A DNA stretch of 64,000 bases from Flavobacterium sp. SUN052 (GTDB taxonomy: Bacteria > Bacteroidota > Bacteroidia > Flavobacteriales > Flavobacteriaceae). The stretch is taken from assembly GCF_028867935.1 (NCBI RefSeq), contig NZ_JAPQNS010000005.1:186001-250000 (forward strand), read 5' to 3'. The position numbers and the translations under genes were made by a program. Below the pieces are notes generated by a model. That model made no database searches. It was not told where the DNA came from and saw nothing but the letters and a program-made list of their open reading frames with translations. Positions 7,294 to 16,347 of the stretch are shown one piece after another; the stretch's first letter is position 1, and every line of letters begins with the position of its first letter.

Positions 7294-8970
7294 TTAAAAT
7301 ACCCGTTCTCCGCCGACCCAGGTTTGCAGCACTTTCGTTTGCCGTAGAGTAGGAGCCGGGGCCTTCATTAAGTCCTGATCCAGTACAACAAAATCGGCCT
7401 GTTTGCCGGGCGCAATGCTGCCTCGGAGGCTGTCTTCGAAGTTGGCATAGGCGGCCCAACGAGTCATGGCCAATAAGGCCGATTTACGGTCAACAGCGTT
7501 TTCGGGCTGGTAGCCCCCGGCCGGAAAATTTTTGGCATCCTGTCTGGCGGTTGCCGAGTGAAACCCGAACAAGGGATTCACAGCCTCTACCGGGAAGTCA
7601 CTACCAAACGCAATAAAGCCATTTTGCTTCATCAAGTCGTTAAATGCGTAGGCTCCTTTTACGCGAACTGGCCCCAAACGATCACCTGCCCAATACATGT
7701 CGGAGGTGGCGTGGGTAGGTTGCACAGAGGGAATAACAGAGTAGCGATTGAATTTCCAGACATCTTCCGGCGAAACAACCTGTGCATGTTCAATGCGCCA
7801 GCGCCGATCATTTTTGCCCTTGAGCATTTTACCGTACAAATCCAGAATCAGGTGGTTTGCCGAGTCGCCAATGCAGTGGGTATTGGCTTGAAAACCGCTG
7901 CCTGCCAATTGAGTCAGCACTCGTTCCAGCTCAGCTGGGCTGAGCAACAGAAAACCAGCTGTTTCTGGGCGGTCGGCGTAGGGCTTACGGAGGCAGGCTC
8001 CGCGTGAGCCAAGAGCCCCGTCGGCATAGAGTTTAAAGGCACGGACAGTTAGCCGATCGGTTTGAAAAGGCCCCCGTTTCAGATAATAGTCGATATTGGG
8101 TAAACCGAGCGAAATCATGACATAGTCGCGTATTTTTAGCTTCCCGTTTTTTTGGAGCCGTTCGACCAACTCGATATCTTTTTGATTCAAGCCAGCATCC
8201 GAAATAGAAGTTAGTCCATACGAAAAACAAACTTTCTGAGCAGCTAACAGCATCCGCTCCTTTTCTTTGTCATCGGGCTGAGGAATCACCCGTTTGACCA
8301 ACTGCATGGCGTTATCGACCAATACGCCCGAAGGTTGGCCCTGATTATCGAGCACTACTTCACCACCGGCCAGCTTGCTGCCTGATGTGATCTGTGCTAA
8401 CCGGAGCGCTTTGGTGTTTACCAATAAGGCGTGGCCGTCTACCCGAGTAAGCGCGACAGGAATGTTAGGGAAAGCGGCATCGAGCATGGCTTTGGTTGGG
8501 AAACCCCGCACCGGGGAGTCGGTTTTTGGCCAATCGTTCTGATCCCAACCACGCCCAACGAGCCAAATAGCCTCCGGGTTTTTCTGCTGAAAATCCTTAA
8601 GTCGCTGAATGATTTCCGAATAGGACGTTGCCCCAACCAGATCAGCCTGATAGAGAACCTGACCTAGATTTAAAAAATGGGAGTGCGGATCGAAAAAGCC
8701 CGGAAATACGGGCTTGCCGCCTAAGTCGGCTGTGCTATCGGGAGCGTATTGTTTGGCAAGTTCGTCGGCCTGGCCAACGGCCAGAAACTTGCCATCTTTC
8801 ACTACGAACGCGCTGGCGGTTGAGAAAGAGGAATCAGCGGTGTAGATAGTCGCATTAGTAACGAGCAGGTCGGCCGACTGGCGGGTTTGGCAACCAGCGA
8901 GGAGAATCGCGAATACTGTGTACTGAAGAATAGATAGCGATCCGCTCATTATACCGCCTGTATACCTCAT
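7294..8970 (-). CDS. YtcJ-like amidohydrolase, predicted lipoprotein
   Basis: 558 aa from the ATG at 8970. Possible starts at 8988 and 8949 keep the same signal peptide, and 8970 is preferred for its basic n-region. The leader ends in lipobox LAGC. The domain that follows is of the amidohydrolase_3 / YtcJ type, with metal-binding DPHSH near residue 100, THCIGDSAN and RIEHAQ in the middle, and GSDFPVE near the metal-binding aspartate. The C-terminal GKQADFVVLDQD motif is typical of the family. Substrates of YtcJ-type enzymes are mostly unknown. Lipid anchoring suggests action on a scavenged compound outside the inner membrane. Confidence 0.85.
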   Translation of the reverse strand: MRYTGGIMSGSLSILQYTVFAILLAGCQTRQSADLLVTNATIYTADSSFSTASAFVVKDGKFLAVGQADELAKQYAPDSTADLGGKPVFPGFFDPHSHFLNLGQVLYQADLVGATSYSEIIQRLKDFQQKNPEAIWLVGRGWDQNDWPKTDSPVRGFPTKAMLDAAFPNIPVALTRVDGHALLVNTKALRLAQITSGSKLAGGEVVLDNQGQPSGVLVDNAMQLVKRVIPQPDDKEKERMLLAAQKVCFSYGLTSISDAGLNQKDIELVERLQKNGKLKIRDYVMISLGLPNIDYYLKRGPFQTDRLTVRAFKLYADGALGSRGACLRKPYADRPETAGFLLLSPAELERVLTQLAGSGFQANTHCIGDSANHLILDLYGKMLKGKNDRRWRIEHAQVVSPEDVWKFNRYSVIPSVQPTHATSDMYWAGDRLGPVRVKGAYAFNDLMKQNGFIAFGSDFPVEAVNPLFGFHSATARQDAKNFPAGGYQPENAVDRKSALLAMTRWAAYANFEDSLRGSIAPGKQADFVVLDQDLMKAPAPTLRQTKVLQTWVGGERVF

Positions 8971-9060
8971 TTTACGTTCAGTTTGCATGGTAGTTAATCA
9001 AGTAAATAGCAATTATACGGCACTTTTCGACAAAGAAGCGATTAAGTCAGGCGGCTGGCT

Positions 9061-9068
9061 TAATTTTG
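9061..9068 (+). promoter_or_regulatory. Candidate -7 element upstream of the TolC-family gene
   Basis: TAATTTTG matches TAnnTTTG and lies 28 bp before the ATG at 9097. The -33 region at the expected distance has no clear TTG, so only half of the promoter is supported. Confidence 0.3.
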
Positions 9069-9096
9069 GCCTCCATACGTGCATTCATCTTTCTTT

Positions 9097-10506
9097 ATGA
9101 AATACAGTTCGTTTTCCGGTTTCTTTTTTCTGACGTTTTTGGTTTGCTCTCAGGCCCTTGCCCAACAGCCTACACGACCATCATCAAGTACACAGACTAC
9201 GCCAATGCAACGGGCATTGCAACGCACGTATACACTAGCGAATCTGCCCCAGTCGGGCGATTTACTGACTCTAACTGATGTTGTGACATCGGCCGTAGCC
9301 AACAACTATCAGATTCGCGTTAACCGATCACAGGAATTAATAGCTCGTAATAACAATGTGAGAGGCAATGCCGGATTTTTGCCAAACGTGTCGTTTGGTT
9401 TTCAGAATAACTTTCTAGTCCAGAATCTCCGGCAAGACCTTTTCAATAATTTGCCTTCTCAGCGAGTTTACGGGATTTTTAACCGAAATGCTGCTATCGG
9501 TCCCACGGGATCTTACACTGTTTTTAATGGATTTGGGCGTGAAGCCACCCTCGACCGACTTGGGCAACTAGTACGAATCAGCGAAGTAAACACTCGCGCC
9601 AACATCGAACTCACTGTTGCTGACGCTACTACTGGTTACTATGATGTAGTGAGGCAGTTGCAACGGCTGATTGCTTTTCAGCAGGCACTCGACATCTCAC
9701 GCGAGCGTCTTGATCTAGCCAAGGCTACCTACGAAGTTGGTACTCGCTCGAAAGTAGATTATTTGAGCGCTCAGGTCGATTATAACGCCGATAGTGCGGC
9801 CTTGCTGGCACAACAGCTAAGCCTGCGCAATGCTAAAATCGTTTTGAACACATTGTTAGTACGCGATCTCAACACAGAGTTTGCAATACGCGATACTATT
9901 CTGGCCCGCACTGATTTATCCCTGCCTGACCTGCGGGAATCACTCAAACAGCAGAATCCGTTTCTGGCGGTGGCGGTGTTGAATCAGCGGCTCGCTGACA
10001 TTGATGTTCGGCTTGCCAAGGCATTACAGTATCCGCAGATTGATTTACTGGGATCTTACGGCTTTAATCCAACTGATAACCAGGCTGGTTTTGGTGTACG
10101 TCGTGGCCGGAACGAAACATATACGCTGGGTGTCAGACTGGCTTTGCCGCTTTACAATGGAGGGAATCTGAAACGTCAAATCGCCAATGCCCAAATCAAC
10201 CAACGTATCACCGCCGATCAAACGGCAAACCAGCAACTCCAATTATTATCGTCACTGGAGCAGTCGTATCAACAATACCGCAATAGCTTGTCGCTATTGA
10301 ATCTGGAGGTGCAGAATTATCAGATTGCACTTCAAAACGTAGATATTGCCTATGACCGTTACCGAATCGGTAACTCGACATTCGTGGAATTTCGCGATGT
10401 TCAGCGCAATTCCGTTACGGCCCAAACTCGCCTGATTGACGCTTCATTTAATGCCAAGGCTGCCGAAATTGAACTCCTTAGGTTGAGTAGCACGATAACC
10501 AAATAA
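9097..10506 (+). CDS. TolC-family outer membrane efflux protein
   Basis: 469 aa from the ATG at 9097; a GTG at 9079 is in frame but would spoil the signal peptide, which ends QALAQQ. The chain shows the duplicated outer-membrane-factor layout: two long helical hairpins, each preceded by beta strands, with motifs such as VGTRSKVDYLSAQVDYN and the late RYRIGNSTFVEFRDVQ. It is the outer membrane exit duct of a tripartite exporter. No inner-membrane pump or adaptor is next to it, so it may serve distant pumps. The DUF421 gene starts 2 bp after its stop, suggesting co-transcription. Confidence 0.9.
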   Translation: MKYSSFSGFFFLTFLVCSQALAQQPTRPSSSTQTTPMQRALQRTYTLANLPQSGDLLTLTDVVTSAVANNYQIRVNRSQELIARNNNVRGNAGFLPNVSFGFQNNFLVQNLRQDLFNNLPSQRVYGIFNRNAAIGPTGSYTVFNGFGREATLDRLGQLVRISEVNTRANIELTVADATTGYYDVVRQLQRLIAFQQALDISRERLDLAKATYEVGTRSKVDYLSAQVDYNADSAALLAQQLSLRNAKIVLNTLLVRDLNTEFAIRDTILARTDLSLPDLRESLKQQNPFLAVAVLNQRLADIDVRLAKALQYPQIDLLGSYGFNPTDNQAGFGVRRGRNETYTLGVRLALPLYNGGNLKRQIANAQINQRITADQTANQQLQLLSSLEQSYQQYRNSLSLLNLEVQNYQIALQNVDIAYDRYRIGNSTFVEFRDVQRNSVTAQTRLIDASFNAKAAEIELLRLSSTITK

Positions 10507-10508
10507 GC

Positions 10509-11201
10509 ATGCAAAAGCCGATACAGCCTTTCGACTGGGAACGCATGCTGATTCATGATTTCCCGTGGCTGTACCTCGGTGAAGTTGCTTTGCGTACGGT
10601 TATCATGTTTGTGATCCTGTTGGCAGCCCTGACAGTATCGGGCAAACGCGAAGTAAAGCAACTGTCGGTCTACGAACTGGTACTGCTTATTGGGCTTGGT
10701 TCTGCTGCCGGTGACCCTATGTTTTACGATGATGTGCCAATTAGCGCGGCTATCGTGGTTTTCGTGGTTATGATGGGTTGCTACAAACTCATCACTCGCC
10801 TAAGTGATAAGAACAAAACGCTTCGAGAGACTTTGGAAGGCAAACCCGTCTATGTAATTCAGGATGGATGTATTGAAAATCAAAACTTCGATCAGGAAGA
10901 TCTGGGGCAAGATGAGCTTTTCTCTGAGCTCCGGCAAGCAGGCGTAGAGCATCTAGGCCAAGTGCGCGTAGCTATTTTGGAGCCTAGTGGCCAACTGAGC
11001 ATATTTCAGTATAGGGAGGCCGACATAAAACCGGGTTTACCTGTAATGCCGCATTTGCTTCGGCTACAGACCGAGGTACCCGTGGTGGCTGGGACTTATG
11101 CATGTACCAACTGTGGATTTGTGCAGACTTTTGACGGAACTGAAACAAAACCGAGTTGTAAGCGCTGCGGTAAACATAGCTGGGTAAAAACGTTGCCGTA
11201 A
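10509..11201 (+). CDS. DUF421 (YetF-like) membrane protein with C-terminal zinc ribbon
   Basis: 230 aa. Transmembrane segments lie at about 27-45, 52-70 and 77-95. A soluble DUF421 domain (about 100-165) follows, with GKPVYVIQDG and LFSELRQAGVEHLGQV typical of the YetF family. The last 35 residues form a rubredoxin-like or zinc-ribbon knuckle pair, CTNCGFVQ and CKRCGKHSW, which is not part of the minimal DUF421 architecture and suggests a metal-binding tail. The function of DUF421 proteins is largely unknown. It is probably transcribed with the TolC-family gene 2 bp upstream. Confidence 0.85.
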   Translation: MQKPIQPFDWERMLIHDFPWLYLGEVALRTVIMFVILLAALTVSGKREVKQLSVYELVLLIGLGSAAGDPMFYDDVPISAAIVVFVVMMGCYKLITRLSDKNKTLRETLEGKPVYVIQDGCIENQNFDQEDLGQDELFSELRQAGVEHLGQVRVAILEPSGQLSIFQYREADIKPGLPVMPHLLRLQTEVPVVAGTYACTNCGFVQTFDGTETKPSCKRCGKHSWVKTLP

Positions 11202-11223
11202 AAAAGGCGAATCCGCGCCCTGC

Positions 11224-12291
11224 CTAGTTTTTGATTGAAACTTGATCCGACAAAAACTTAAGCAGTAGCTTTTCAACACCATCTAAACCGTAGGGACTGG
11301 TTTGTCGGAACCGGTTGCGCTGAGCAATGTATGGGTTTAGATCCTGACACTCATAGGCTTCCAAAATTTGTGGATGAACGTAATGTTTCCGGCAAACAGT
11401 GCGTGTATTGCCCAATCGCTGTGACACTTCGTCGAGCACCGTATTTACATTTTTCTTAGCCTCTTTATCTGTCTGGCAAGGTTCCAGCTCAACCAGCAGC
11501 CGGAGTGCATTAACAGTCCCTGCCCAGGTTCGAAAATCCTTAGCGGAGAAATTATCGCCCATGATGTTCTGTAAATACTCATTGACCATGCCGGAGTCGA
11601 TACTTCGGCGTTCGCCCATCTCATCAAAATACTGAAAGAGTTCTTTGCCTGGTATGTCCCGGCAGGCTTTCACCAATCGCGCCAGCCGCCGGTCGTGGAG
11701 TGTAATATCGTGGTAAATTCCTTTTTTGCCTTTAAAGCTAAACCGAACGTCGCTTCCTTCGGTCTTAACGTGCCGGTCTTTCAGGGTTGTCAGTCCATAC
11801 GACCCGTATTCTTTCTCGTAAGCTGCGTTTCCTACCCGGATCAACGTTTGCTCCATTACACTTAGGGCAATGGCTATTACTTTGTCACGGTTAAGACTGT
11901 TCAGCTTTAAATCTTTCTCTAGCCGCTCTCTTAACAAAGGCAATTTTTCACCAAATGACACCATACGGAAGAACTTGGTTTCGCTTCTGATGGTGTTCCA
12001 GTTGGCATGGTAGCGGTATTGCTTTCTGTTTTTAGTGTCAATTCCAGTTGCCTGTAAGTGTCCATTGGGTTTTGCGCAAATCCATACGTTCTCCCAGGCA
12101 GGTGGTAACGCCATTTTCTGGATGCGCGTCAGCGTAGCTTCATCCTTAATGGTTTCGCCTTTTGCGTCGACAAAAATAAAGTGATCGCCTTTTTTTTGCC
12201 GCGAAATTCCCGGCATCGTATCGCTAACGTACACCAGTTTGGCTGCCTTGGCTACCTTAGCCGAATCTTCTGCCAGTTCCAATAAGTCCAT
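11224..12291 (-). CDS. DNA topoisomerase IB (poxvirus/bacterial type)
   Basis: 355 aa from the ATG at 12291; a TTG ten codons upstream is possible. The N-terminal DNA-clamp domain contains GHLQATGIDTKNRKQYRYH. The catalytic domain has the tyrosine-recombinase-like residue set: an Arg in IRVGN, a Lys in TTLKDRHV, an Arg in KDFRTWAG and the nucleophile Y304 in RKHYVHP. The enzyme relaxes positive and negative supercoils through a 3'-phosphotyrosine link without ATP. It follows a membrane-protein gene on the same strand after a gap of about 69 bp. Confidence 0.93.
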   Translation of the reverse strand: MDLLELAEDSAKVAKAAKLVYVSDTMPGISRQKKGDHFIFVDAKGETIKDEATLTRIQKMALPPAWENVWICAKPNGHLQATGIDTKNRKQYRYHANWNTIRSETKFFRMVSFGEKLPLLRERLEKDLKLNSLNRDKVIAIALSVMEQTLIRVGNAAYEKEYGSYGLTTLKDRHVKTEGSDVRFSFKGKKGIYHDITLHDRRLARLVKACRDIPGKELFQYFDEMGERRSIDSGMVNEYLQNIMGDNFSAKDFRTWAGTVNALRLLVELEPCQTDKEAKKNVNTVLDEVSQRLGNTRTVCRKHYVHPQILEAYECQDLNPYIAQRNRFRQTSPYGLDGVEKLLLKFLSDQVSIKN

Positions 12292-12360
12292 TCGTCTTTG
12301 TTGTTGAGTGTGAGTACCCAACTGCGAAGGCCGGTTACATGTTTTAGGCGGATGAAACGT

Positions 12361-12936
12361 TTACTTCTGAACGGCCTTGCCAAACGCCAGTAGCGACAAT
12401 GCCAGCATATAGTGGTAGAAGTCGGTAGGGTCAAAAAGCTCGGCGAAAGAGCTGGCTTTGGTTCCTATGGCTGCCAACATTACTGCAATGACAATCCAGA
12501 GCGCGTTGGGTGCCTGACGCATCAGTCCGAATACGCCCAATAACATGACCAGCAGAATACCTAACGAAGATACAACCGGGCGAAACACACGTACATCGGG
12601 CAAAAGCATCACCACAAACAGGAAAACACCCACCACAACGGTAAAACTGAATGACATTAGGCTCATGGTTCGGCCAAGTACGAACGCCCATGCTGCCACT
12701 ACCACACAGGCAATCCCTAATGTACTGGCTAGCGTCTGTAAAGATTCATGTAATGGGTCGAGATCTGGAACACCTGCAAAACGAGCTGTTCCTGCCAGCG
12801 CAGCTAGCGAAATGGTCAACAGAAAAAAGCCCCATAATAAGCGGTTGTAAAAAGGCAGATGGCCGAAAAAATGCCAGAAAACACCAACGCCTGTAATAGC
12901 TAAAGCCGCGTCGGAAATAACGTGCGAAAGAATCAT
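12361..12936 (-). CDS. Six-helix integral membrane protein of unknown function
   Basis: 191 aa, almost entirely hydrophobic, with about six membrane segments separated by short loops. Conserved-looking features are early histidines ([19 protein letters not shown]) and a late acidic loop ([14 protein letters not shown]). I cannot assign a family with confidence. Upstream is a divergent spacer filled by a 7-bp-unit inverted repeat; downstream on the same strand is topoisomerase IB. Confidence 0.75.
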   Translation of the reverse strand: MILSHVISDAALAITGVGVFWHFFGHLPFYNRLLWGFFLLTISLAALAGTARFAGVPDLDPLHESLQTLASTLGIACVVVAAWAFVLGRTMSLMSFSFTVVVGVFLFVVMLLPDVRVFRPVVSSLGILLVMLLGVFGLMRQAPNALWIVIAVMLAAIGTKASSFAELFDPTDFYHYMLALSLLAFGKAVQK

Positions 12937-13002
12937 GGCGAAATGTACAGAAAATAGTCATTGGTCTTTGCGGCTTTCGCTCTACTTTTGCGGGGCTTTT
13001 TG

Positions 13003-13124
13003 CTGGATGCCGGACGTTAAATTTTGGATTTTGGACGTTGGCTCCACGAGGATTTGTTTTCTGGGGTAATATCCAGGTTCTAACATCCGACATCCAGAAT
13101 CCAACGTCCAGCATTCAAAATCAA
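13003..13124. repeat. Inverted repeat made of 7-bp units between divergent genes
   Basis: The left half (13003-13044) reads as six consecutive 7-mers such as CTGGATG, CCGGACG, TTGGATT and TTGGACG. The right half (13069-13124) carries reverse-complement 7-mers such as ACATCCG, ACATCCA, GAATCCA and ACGTCCA. Aligned as an inverted repeat (13005-13041 against 13080-13116), 28 of 37 positions pair. It lies just upstream of the sucD start at 13140 and would form a long imperfect hairpin in any transcript entering sucD. Confidence 0.75.
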
Positions 13125-13139
13125 CTATTTACGAGAAAT

Positions 13140-14015
13140 ATGAGCGTATTAGTCAACAAGAACTCAAAGGTCATCGTCCAGGGCTTTACAGGCTCTGAGG
13201 GTAGTTTTCATGCCCAGCAAATGATGGAATACGGCACCAACGTGGTTGGCGGAGTTACACCCGGTAAGGGAGGTCAGCAACATCTCGACCGTCCGGTGTT
13301 TAACACAGTTGCAGAAGCCGTTGAAAAAACCGGTGCCGATGTGTCAATTATCTTTGTGCCACCTGCCTTTGCTGCTGATGCCATTATGGAAGCTGCCGAT
13401 GCGGGTATCCAGGTGATCGTTTGCATCACGGAAGGCATCCCGACCGAAGATATGGTGATGGCCAAAAATTATCTTGCTGACAAAACCTGCCGCCTGATCG
13501 GCCCCAACTGTCCGGGAGTAATGACGGCTGACGAGTGTAAAGTAGGTATCATGCCCGGCTTTATTTTCAAAAAAGGTACGGTGGGCATCGTATCCAAATC
13601 TGGAACACTGACCTACGAAGCAGTTGACCAACTCACAAAAGCAGGCCTGGGTCAAACAACAGCTATCGGTATCGGTGGTGACCCAATCATTGGTACAACA
13701 ACCAAGCAGGCTGTTGAACTTCTGATGAACGATCCTGAAACAGAAGCTATTGTAATGATCGGCGAAATTGGAGGTGGTATGGAAGCCGAAGCTGCCCGCT
13801 GGATTAAGGCCGATGGAAACCGCAAACCTGTTGTGGGCTTCATTGCCGGTCAGACTGCACCAAAAGGCCGTCGGATGGGCCATGCTGGCGCTATTGTTGG
13901 CGGTGCCGACGATACTGCTGCTGCTAAAATGGCTATCATGCGTGAGTGCGGTATTCACGTTGTAGAATCCCCCGCCCTGATTGGCGAAACAATGCTGAAA
14001 GCATTAGGAAAATAA
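13140..14015 (+). CDS. sucD: Succinyl-CoA ligase [ADP-forming] subunit alpha
   Basis: 291 aa, the normal SucD length when started at the ATG at 13140; an open frame back to 13038 only translates the upstream repeat. The CoA-binding N-terminal region has [16 protein letters not shown], and the phosphohistidine loop is in [12 protein letters not shown] (His at about residue 245). The subunit takes the phosphoryl group from succinyl-CoA breakdown and passes it, with the beta subunit, to a nucleoside diphosphate in the TCA cycle. sucC is not adjacent in this window. Confidence 0.96.
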   Translation: MSVLVNKNSKVIVQGFTGSEGSFHAQQMMEYGTNVVGGVTPGKGGQQHLDRPVFNTVAEAVEKTGADVSIIFVPPAFAADAIMEAADAGIQVIVCITEGIPTEDMVMAKNYLADKTCRLIGPNCPGVMTADECKVGIMPGFIFKKGTVGIVSKSGTLTYEAVDQLTKAGLGQTTAIGIGGDPIIGTTTKQAVELLMNDPETEAIVMIGEIGGGMEAEAARWIKADGNRKPVVGFIAGQTAPKGRRMGHAGAIVGGADDTAAAKMAIMRECGIHVVESPALIGETMLKALGK

Positions 14016-14016
14016 T

Positions 14017-14137
14017 GTGCGAAAGAGCGAAAGAGCGAAAGAGTGCTGCAATGGACGTTGAAAGAGTAGTCGGTCAACGCTACGTATTTAAACTCGCGTT
14101 AAACGCTTCACTCTTCCGCTCTTTCACTCTTTCATTC
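14017..14137. repeat. Inverted repeat of 8-bp units overlapping a signal-peptide coding region
   Basis: Three exact copies of GCGAAAGA (14019-14042) start immediately after the sucD stop. Their approximate inverted counterpart, with CTCTTTCA and TTCTTTCT type units, lies at 14109-14137. The arms pair at about 24 of 29 positions around a 63-nt loop. The right arm and the following CT-rich run encode the hydrophobic core of the next protein's signal peptide. Confidence 0.7.
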
Positions 14138-15283
14138 TTTCTTTTTCTCTCTCTCTCCCTATTTGCTCAACCCGCCCGTCCCAACCGAGACGGCATTGGG
14201 CCAGATCAGCGATTCTATGCCGTACACGATTTTCGCGATGACTGGCAGGTGTATGATGAGGGTACAAAAGAGTATGTTCCTTATTTATTTGAAGTTCAGG
14301 GCAGCGTTCCGGCCCTAAGCGTACCGATTGATCTCGAAAGTAATCGTCATTACAAATTACTACTCCGTACCCGCGAAGACGCCCACCTCTTTATCAATGC
14401 GGCTCTCCGGAAGAAACTCACGGCCGATCAGTGGTACACCTTCTCCGTTGACAGCCTGTACGGAATTTATCGAGAGCCAAAGTTATTTCTAACTATCTAT
14501 GGCTCTCCCGGCCCCGATGCCAAGACATTGGTGATGGCCTATCCCAAGTCAATTTTGCAGAAACCAATTATTGCCAGTGGTGATAATCTGAGCGTACGAC
14601 CCCGGCAATTTTCGGTTTATCCCGATTTTTTTGCGTTTGGTTTACTATTTCTGCTGGCTACCCACGCCTTGTTGTTCAGCATGAACCGGCGGGCTTTTCT
14701 AACATTTTATGATGTTCGAGACCTGCTAACCCTCCGCACACGCGATGAGTCATTTTTGATAAACCGGCCAATGAGCCTGGCAAACAACCTGTTTGTGCTC
14801 AATTTGAGTTTTGTTGCAGCCTATCTTTTTCTGTTTGTACAAAGCCGAAATATAGATGTGTTTGCTTCGAGTGCATTGCTGCTTGATCAGCAAAATTTCG
14901 GAGCCATGTTGCTGTATTATCTGTTAATCAGCGGTTTAATTTTTCTTTCGTTTATTGGAAAATACCTGATGTTACAGGTAGTCGGTAGTTTATATCGATT
15001 TGACAACATTGTTAATTTACATTTTTTCAAAGTTGTGCAGTCGTCACTTTTGTTTTTCTCTGTTGTTGGTATTATCGCAACCATTTTGATTTTCAATGCA
15101 CCGGCTATTTCCGGACTTACCAACATTCTGCTCATTCCCTTTACTATCTTCTATATTGCTCGTTTGGTGCTGCTTTACCTGGTTATCATGGCTACGGCTC
15201 CTATTAAAAGTCTGTATTTAATTTCGTATCTTTGTATCGTTGAATTAGTGCCGCTGCTGATTGGCGTTCGCTTTGCGCTATAG
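14051..15283 (+). CDS. DUF4271-type multi-pass membrane protein
   Basis: About 410 aa from the ATG at 14051; an ATG at 14015 that overlaps the sucD stop (TAATG) is the other candidate. A signal peptide ending LFAQ is followed by a soluble extracytoplasmic domain of about 150 residues, then at least six membrane segments in the C-terminal half. The pairing with hemD immediately downstream is the arrangement I recall for DUF4271 proteins in Bacteroidota, where the function is unknown. The signal sequence (SFTLSFFLFLSLSLF) is read from repeat DNA, so the N-terminal boundary is the least certain part. Confidence 0.72.
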   Translation: MDVERVVGQRYVFKLALNASLFRSFTLSFFLFLSLSLFAQPARPNRDGIGPDQRFYAVHDFRDDWQVYDEGTKEYVPYLFEVQGSVPALSVPIDLESNRHYKLLLRTREDAHLFINAALRKKLTADQWYTFSVDSLYGIYREPKLFLTIYGSPGPDAKTLVMAYPKSILQKPIIASGDNLSVRPRQFSVYPDFFAFGLLFLLATHALLFSMNRRAFLTFYDVRDLLTLRTRDESFLINRPMSLANNLFVLNLSFVAAYLFLFVQSRNIDVFASSALLLDQQNFGAMLLYYLLISGLIFLSFIGKYLMLQVVGSLYRFDNIVNLHFFKVVQSSLLFFSVVGIIATILIFNAPAISGLTNILLIPFTIFYIARLVLLYLVIMATAPIKSLYLISYLCIVELVPLLIGVRFAL

Positions 15284-15369
15284 TCAAACCAGTAGCTAAA
15301 TATAGGCCGTAACGTATGATGATGCCTTCGTGGTGTCAATATTCGCATCGCATAACCGAGGTTTATTCA

Positions 15370-16152
15370 ATGAACGAAACAAGCACCCAACAATCAGAAA
15401 ATCGGTTAACCAAGGTTTCGAGTATCTTAGTAACCCAGTCTCGGCCTGACGAAAAATCGCCTTATTTCGACCTTGCCGCCAAGTACAACATCACCATTGA
15501 TTTCAGGCCGTTCATTCAAATCCAGGGCATATCGTTTAAAGATTTCCGTAAACAAAAAATCAATATTCTTGGTCATACGGCCATCATCTTCACCAGCCGT
15601 AACGCCATAGATCACTTCTTTCGTATCTGTCTGGAAGGCCGCATCGAGGTTCCTGCCGACATGAAGTATTTCTGTATATCCGAGCAAACGGCTAATTACC
15701 TACAGAAATACATCGTCATCAGGAAGCGTAAGATTTTTACAGGGACCAAAACGGCAGCTGAACTGATGGAAATTATCAAGAAGCATAAAACTGAAAAGTT
15801 TTTGTTTCCTTGCTCCAACATCCGGCGCAATGATATTCCTGAGTTTATGGACACGAGCGTGCTTCACTTTACTGAAGCAGTCATGTACGAAACGGTACCT
15901 ACTGATTTGACGGACATTGACATCAAGTCGTTTGATATTATTGCATTTTTCAGCCCCTCAGGCGTGTCGTCGCTGATGAGTAACTTCCCTGACTTTCAGC
16001 AGAATGGTACCCGGATGGCTGCGTTCGGACCAACCACTGCAAAAGCAATTGCTGAGGCTGGCTTGATTCTGGATATTGAAGCGCCACTACCGAATGCTCC
16101 TTCCATGAATGGCGCGTTGGAACTGTACATAAAGAAAGCCAACAATAGTTGA
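15370..16152 (+). CDS. hemD: Uroporphyrinogen-III synthase
   Basis: 260 aa from the ATG at 15370; an in-frame ATG at 15316 is less likely because the family domain begins just after the later start. Motifs such as ILVTQSRPDEKSPYFDLA, IIFTSRNAIDHFF and DIIAFFSPSGVSSL, plus AAFGPTTAKAIAEAG near the end, fit HemD. Sequence conservation in HemD is low, so the pattern of two alpha/beta lobes is the main support. It closes hydroxymethylbilane into uroporphyrinogen III in haem biosynthesis. A clean terminator follows. Confidence 0.85.
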   Translation: MNETSTQQSENRLTKVSSILVTQSRPDEKSPYFDLAAKYNITIDFRPFIQIQGISFKDFRKQKINILGHTAIIFTSRNAIDHFFRICLEGRIEVPADMKYFCISEQTANYLQKYIVIRKRKIFTGTKTAAELMEIIKKHKTEKFLFPCSNIRRNDIPEFMDTSVLHFTEAVMYETVPTDLTDIDIKSFDIIAFFSPSGVSSLMSNFPDFQQNGTRMAAFGPTTAKAIAEAGLILDIEAPLPNAPSMNGALELYIKKANNS

Positions 16153-16170
16153 GCTGAACCAGTTAGGTGA

Positions 16171-16203
16171 AGAGGTCAGGTGCTTGCGCCTGACCTCTTT
16201 TTT
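16171..16203 (+). terminator. Rho-independent terminator after hemD
   Basis: A perfect 10-bp stem (16171-16180 with 16189-16198), an 8-nt loop and five T residues. It separates the hemD transcript from the T9SS operon that starts 140 bp later. Confidence 0.92.
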
Positions 16204-16284
16204 GGTTCCAATATTTTTTGACTATACTGCGTTTAAGAGTAGAGTCATTCGAAATCATTTTTAGTCGTGCATTATTATCGGTCG

Positions 16285-16347
16285 GTCATTTATGGTTCGG
16301 TCGCTGCAACAGATGACTGCCAATGACGAGTAATGACCATAAATGAC
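16285..16347. repeat. 12-bp inverted repeat covering the porP start codon
   Basis: GTCATTTATGGT at 16285-16296 is the exact reverse complement of 16336-16347. The right arm contains the first in-frame ATG of porP (16343). In the mRNA this would fold the upstream ATG into a stem and leave the second ATG at 16358 unpaired. Confidence 0.6.

Noticed and set aside
13038..13139. Longer start for sucD
   Set aside because: The extra 34 residues translate the 7-bp-unit repeat; the ATG at 13140 gives the standard 291-residue protein.
13344..13958. 204-codon open frame antisense to sucD
   Set aside because: It lies wholly inside the highly conserved sucD gene and its product is Cys/His/Phe-rich without domain logic; it is a by-product of sucD codon use.
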